Assembly (NCBI RefSeq): GCF_009604405.1
Contig: NZ_WEGK01000003.1
Location: forward strand, 248,001 to 312,000
Source: Nocardia macrotermitis
GTDB lineage: Bacteria; Actinomycetota; Actinomycetes; Mycobacteriales; Mycobacteriaceae
Reading direction: 5' to 3'
Length of the DNA stretch: 64,000 nt
The position numbers and the translations under genes are program-made. Shown here in pieces: positions 61,246-64,000 of the stretch. The notes beneath the pieces are model-generated. The model was not told where the DNA came from and did not search any database. It saw nothing but the letters and a program-made list of their open reading frames with translations. Position 1 is the first letter of the stretch. Every line of letters starts with the position of its first letter.

Positions 61246-62823
61246 ATGAACAACGAAGTGCAGACCTCGTCCAGGATCCCGCTCGACGCGGTGTACGGAC
61301 CGCAGGATCGGCGAGCCGATCCGCCCGCGCCGGGCGAGTACCCCTTCACGCGCGGAAACTTCGCCTCCGGCTATCGGGGGCGGCTGTGGACCTTCCGGCA
61401 GTACTCCGGCTTCGGCACCGCCGAGGAGTCCAACCGGCGCTACCGGTATCTGCTCGAACAGGGCGGTACCGGGCTGTCGGTGGCGTTGGATCTGCCGACC
61501 CAATGTGGTTACGACTCCGACGATCCCGAGGTGAGCGAGGAGGTCGGGCGGGTCGGCGTCGCGGTGGACACCCTCGCCGACGCCGAGATCCTGTTCGACG
61601 GCATACCTTTGGACAAGATCTCCACCAGCTTCACCATCAACGGCACCGCCGCGATCCTGCTGGCGTTCTACGTCGCGGCCGCGGAGAAGAAGGGCGTGCC
61701 GCGCGAAAAGCTCACCGGCACGATCCAGAACGACATCCTCAAGGAGTACGCCTCGCGCGGCACCTGGATCTGGCCGCCCGAACCGTCGCTGCGGTTGATC
61801 GCCGACACCATCGAGTTCTGTGCCGCGCAGGTGCCGCGATTCAACGCGATCTCGGTGGCGGGCGCGCACTTTCGCGATGCGGGCGCCACGGCGGTGCAGG
61901 AGATGGCGTTCACGCTGGCCGATGGTGTGACCTACTGCGACACCGTCGTCGAACGCGGCCGGATGAGTATCGACCAGTTCGCGCCGCAGGTGTCCTTTTT
62001 CTTCTACACGCACGGCGATTTCTTCGAGGAGATCGCGAAATACCGTGCGGGACGGCGTCGTTGGGCCACGATCGTGCGCGAGCGATACGGCGCGACCAAG
62101 GACAAGGCGTCGATGTTCCGGTTCGGCTGTGTATCGGGCGGCGCCTCGCTGTACGCGCCGCAGGCGCAGAACAATCTGGTCCGAATCGCTTACGAGGCAA
62201 TGGCTTCGGTGCTGGGCGGGGTGCAGTCGATGTTCACCGCGGCCTGGGACGAGCCGTTCGCGCTGCCCAGCGAGGAATCCGCGACGCTGGCGCTGCGCAC
62301 CCAGCAGATCCTGGCCTACGAGACCGGCGTGACCCGGGTCGCGGATCCGCTCGGCGGCTCGTACTTCGTCGAGGCGCTGACCGACGAGACCGAGGCGCGC
62401 ATCGTCGAGATCATGGCCGATCTGGATCAGCACGGCGGCATGGTGCGCTGCATCGAGGACGGTTATCTACAGGGCCTCATTGCCGACGAGGCATACAAAG
62501 CGCATCAGGAGATCGAATCGGGCGAGCGTCCGGTGGTCGGGGTGAACCGGTTCGTCTCCGACGAGCCCGCGCCCGATATCGGCACCTACGAACTCGATGC
62601 GCAGGGCCGCGAGGTGCAGTTGCAACGCCTGGCCAAGGTCAAGGCCGAAAGGGATTCCGCCGCAGTGGAATCCACGCTGGCCGCGCTGTCGCGCGCCGCC
62701 GAGGGAGACGAGAATCTGATGGACCGCCTGATCGACTGTGCCAACGCCTACTGCACGGTCGGGGAGATGACCGCCGCGCTGAAGTCGGTGTGGGGCGAAT
62801 TCCAGCAGCCGGTGGTGTTCTGA
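61246..62823 (+). CDS. B12-dependent acyl-CoA mutase, large (substrate-binding) subunit
   Basis: 525 residues, the size of a stand-alone catalytic subunit without a B12 domain. Typical blocks are TFRQYSGFGTAEESN, LSVALDLPTQCGYDSDDPEV, TSFTINGTAAILLAFYVAAA, TGTIQNDILKEYASRGTWIW and NNLVRIAYEAMASVLGGVQS. The two specificity positions, as I recall them, are Tyr53 (RQY) and Arg171 (ASR). These match methylmalonyl-CoA mutase rather than isobutyryl-CoA mutase (Phe/Gln) or 2-hydroxyisobutyryl-CoA mutase (Ile/Gln). It should rearrange a branched dicarboxylyl-CoA. The stop overlaps the small-subunit start (TGATG). Confidence 0.9.
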   Translation: MNNEVQTSSRIPLDAVYGPQDRRADPPAPGEYPFTRGNFASGYRGRLWTFRQYSGFGTAEESNRRYRYLLEQGGTGLSVALDLPTQCGYDSDDPEVSEEVGRVGVAVDTLADAEILFDGIPLDKISTSFTINGTAAILLAFYVAAAEKKGVPREKLTGTIQNDILKEYASRGTWIWPPEPSLRLIADTIEFCAAQVPRFNAISVAGAHFRDAGATAVQEMAFTLADGVTYCDTVVERGRMSIDQFAPQVSFFFYTHGDFFEEIAKYRAGRRRWATIVRERYGATKDKASMFRFGCVSGGASLYAPQAQNNLVRIAYEAMASVLGGVQSMFTAAWDEPFALPSEESATLALRTQQILAYETGVTRVADPLGGSYFVEALTDETEARIVEIMADLDQHGGMVRCIEDGYLQGLIADEAYKAHQEIESGERPVVGVNRFVSDEPAPDIGTYELDAQGREVQLQRLAKVKAERDSAAVESTLAALSRAAEGDENLMDRLIDCANAYCTVGEMTAALKSVWGEFQQPVVF

Positions 62824-63224
62824 TGACCGCGCGGGTGCTGGTCGCCAAGCCCGGTCTGGACGGACATGATCGCGGCGCGAAGATCGTCGCGCGCACGCTG
62901 CGCGACGCGGGATTCGAGGTGATCTACACCGGGATCCGCCAGCGCGTGGAGGACATCGTGTCCATCGCGTTGCAGGAGGATGTGGCCGTGGTCGGGCTGA
63001 GCATCCTGTCCGGCGCGCATCTGGCGCTGACCAAACGAGTGGTGGACGCGCTGCGGGCCGCCGATGCCGGGGATATCGCCGTGGTCGTGGGCGGCACGAT
63101 TCCGCAGGCCGACGTGTCGCGGCTGGAGGAGGCCGGGGCCGCGGCGGTGTTCCCGACCGGTACGGCGCTGGAGGTGCTGGTCACCGAGATCCGCAAACTG
63201 ACCGGCACACCGGCCTCGTCCTGA
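62823..63224 (+). CDS. B12-binding small subunit of the acyl-CoA mutase
   Basis: 133 residues. RVLVAKPGLDGHDRGAKIVA holds the DxHxxG cobalamin motif (the His replaces the lower ligand), with VVGLSILSGAHLAL and VVVGGTIPQADV typical of the fold. It is coupled to the large subunit by a 1-nt overlap, so a two-subunit mutase is made, as with Icm- and Hcm-type enzymes. No MeaB/ArgK-type chaperone gene is seen in the window. Confidence 0.93.
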   Translation: MTARVLVAKPGLDGHDRGAKIVARTLRDAGFEVIYTGIRQRVEDIVSIALQEDVAVVGLSILSGAHLALTKRVVDALRAADAGDIAVVVGGTIPQADVSRLEEAGAAAVFPTGTALEVLVTEIRKLTGTPASS

Positions 63225-63275
63225 ACCCGCTGTCGCCCATCGCGCTGTGAAAGTGCTTGGAACTGGAGGAAATTC

Positions 63276-64000
63276 GTGCGTATCGGAGTGATGATCGGCC
63301 CGGAGAAGGGCGATGCCGCGCGCAAACTCGACCGGATGCTGGCCGATATCGAATGGGCCGAGTCGGCCGGGCTGGACACCGCCTGGATTCCGCAGATACC
63401 CACCGATTTCGACGCGCTGATCACCATCGCGCTGATGGGGCTGAAGACCTCGCGCATCGAATTGGGTACGGCCGTAGTGCCTTTGCAGGCGCAACACCCG
63501 ATCGCCCTTGCCCGGCAGGCGCTTTCGACGCAAGCGGCGGCGAGCGGGCGGTTGGCGCTCGGGGTCGGCCCGTCGCATCACTGGATCGTGCGGGACATGC
63601 TGGGCCTGCCCTACGACAAGCCCGCCGCCTACACCCGCGACTACCTCGATGTGCTGAATCCCGCACTGCGCGGGCCGGGTTCGGTGGATGTCGAGAACGA
63701 GACGTTCACCGTGCACAACCCGCTGGACCTCGGTCCGGTCGCGCCGATTCCGGTGCTGGTGGCCGCGCTGGGACCGGTGATGTTGCGGATCGCGGGGGAG
63801 CGGGCCGACGGCACGGTGCTGTGGATGGCCGACGAACGCGCGATCGCGGACCACATCGCGCCCAAGATCACCAAAGCCGCCGCCGAGGCGGGACGTCCCG
63901 CGCCGCGCATCGTGGCCGGACTGCCGGTGTGCCTGTGCCGTCCGGACGAGGTGGATCAGGCCAAGGAGCGGGCCAACCGGATTCTCGCCGAGGCCGAGGT
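63276..64000 (+). CDS. LLM-class F420-dependent oxidoreductase, 5' part (cut by window end)
   Basis: About 241 residues from GTG 63276, with GGAGGA 5 nt upstream; the 3' end lies outside the window. The N-terminus RIGVMIGPEKGDAARKLDRM, then IELGTAVVPLQAQHPIALAR, GRLALGVGPSHHWIVRDMLG and PVLVAALGPVMLRIAGERAD, shows the luciferase-like monooxygenase barrel of the F420 group. It is probably co-transcribed with the mutase genes (51-nt gap), which may place it in the same acyl-CoA or side-chain degradation pathway. Confidence 0.87.
   Translation, partial: MRIGVMIGPEKGDAARKLDRMLADIEWAESAGLDTAWIPQIPTDFDALITIALMGLKTSRIELGTAVVPLQAQHPIALARQALSTQAAASGRLALGVGPSHHWIVRDMLGLPYDKPAAYTRDYLDVLNPALRGPGSVDVENETFTVHNPLDLGPVAPIPVLVAALGPVMLRIAGERADGTVLWMADERAIADHIAPKITKAAAEAGRPAPRIVAGLPVCLCRPDEVDQAKERANRILAEAE

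Noticed and set aside
60690-63224. An 844-residue frame ending with the B12-binding domain
   Set aside because: Only the last 133 residues are protein-like; the rest is antisense to the SDR or out of frame with the mutase. TGATG at 62821-62825 marks the real start.

Overview
The window is high-GC actinobacterial chromosome. Gene content and order point to Mycobacteriales, most likely Nocardia or a close relative. PptT-type phosphopantetheinyl transferase, a SirR-like DtxR regulator, a GpsI-like PNPase, a PepR-like M16 peptidase, an Lsr2-domain protein and F420-type enzymes all occur. From memory, the backbone proS - two small genes - rimP - nusA - ylxR - infB - rbfA - DHH - dinF, metallophosphoesterase - pptT - truB, sirR/ribF - rpsO - pnp - pepR and dapB follows the Mycobacterium tuberculosis order. 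The genus cannot be proved from the sequence alone. No rRNA, tRNA, CRISPR array, insertion sequence or prophage was seen.

Layout. 1-4.8 kb: end of a PucR-type regulator, a yeast-type cytosine deaminase, a membrane-anchored solute-binding protein with a long Gly/Ser/Ala repeat linker, and yaaA. 4.8-19.7 kb: the translation and RNA core (proS, rimP-nusA-ylxR-infB, DUF503, rbfA, DHH phosphoesterase, MATE pump, phosphoesterase, pptT, truB). 20.1-20.7 kb: a VapBC toxin-antitoxin pair. 20.8-30.0 kb: a catabolic block of nine genes (GntR/FCD regulator, two maleate-isomerase-like proteins, 2-hydroxyacid dehydrogenase, amidase, DUF3830 protein, class III aminotransferase, aldehyde dehydrogenase, tartrate/D-malate-type dehydrogenase). 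It is tied together by an identical 16-bp sequence in both of its divergent promoter regions. 30.9-34.4 kb: a translationally coupled STAND-like ATPase and a membrane-anchored type I periplasmic-binding-protein sensor. 34.4-40.9 kb: DtxR regulator, ribF, rpsO, pnp, pepR.

41-50.5 kb is accessory: a CD225-type membrane protein, an Lsr2-domain/beta-propeller fusion, a Gln-rich secreted protein, TetR-SDR and ArsR-MFS divergent pairs each with two visible operators, a pentapeptide-repeat membrane protein, a sulfotransferase and a zinc alcohol dehydrogenase. 50.6-54.6 kb: dapB, a small membrane protein, a 16-bp minisatellite, allantoicase and a CitE-like partner. 55-64 kb: a MarR-controlled 14-TM transporter with three C-terminal beta-sandwich repeats, a second DHA2 transporter, then a carboxymuconolactone-decarboxylase-like protein, an SDR, the two subunits of a B12-dependent acyl-CoA mutase and an LLM-type F420 oxidoreductase cut by the window end.

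Recurring regulatory features: many genes lack a Shine-Dalgarno sequence and have a TANNNT hexamer ending 6-8 nt before the start codon, which suggests leaderless transcripts. Strong inverted repeats without U-tracts sit between convergent genes and probably act as terminators. Best leads are the Lsr2/propeller fusion, the ATPase/sensor pair, the GntR-operator-linked catabolic block and the two minisatellites.
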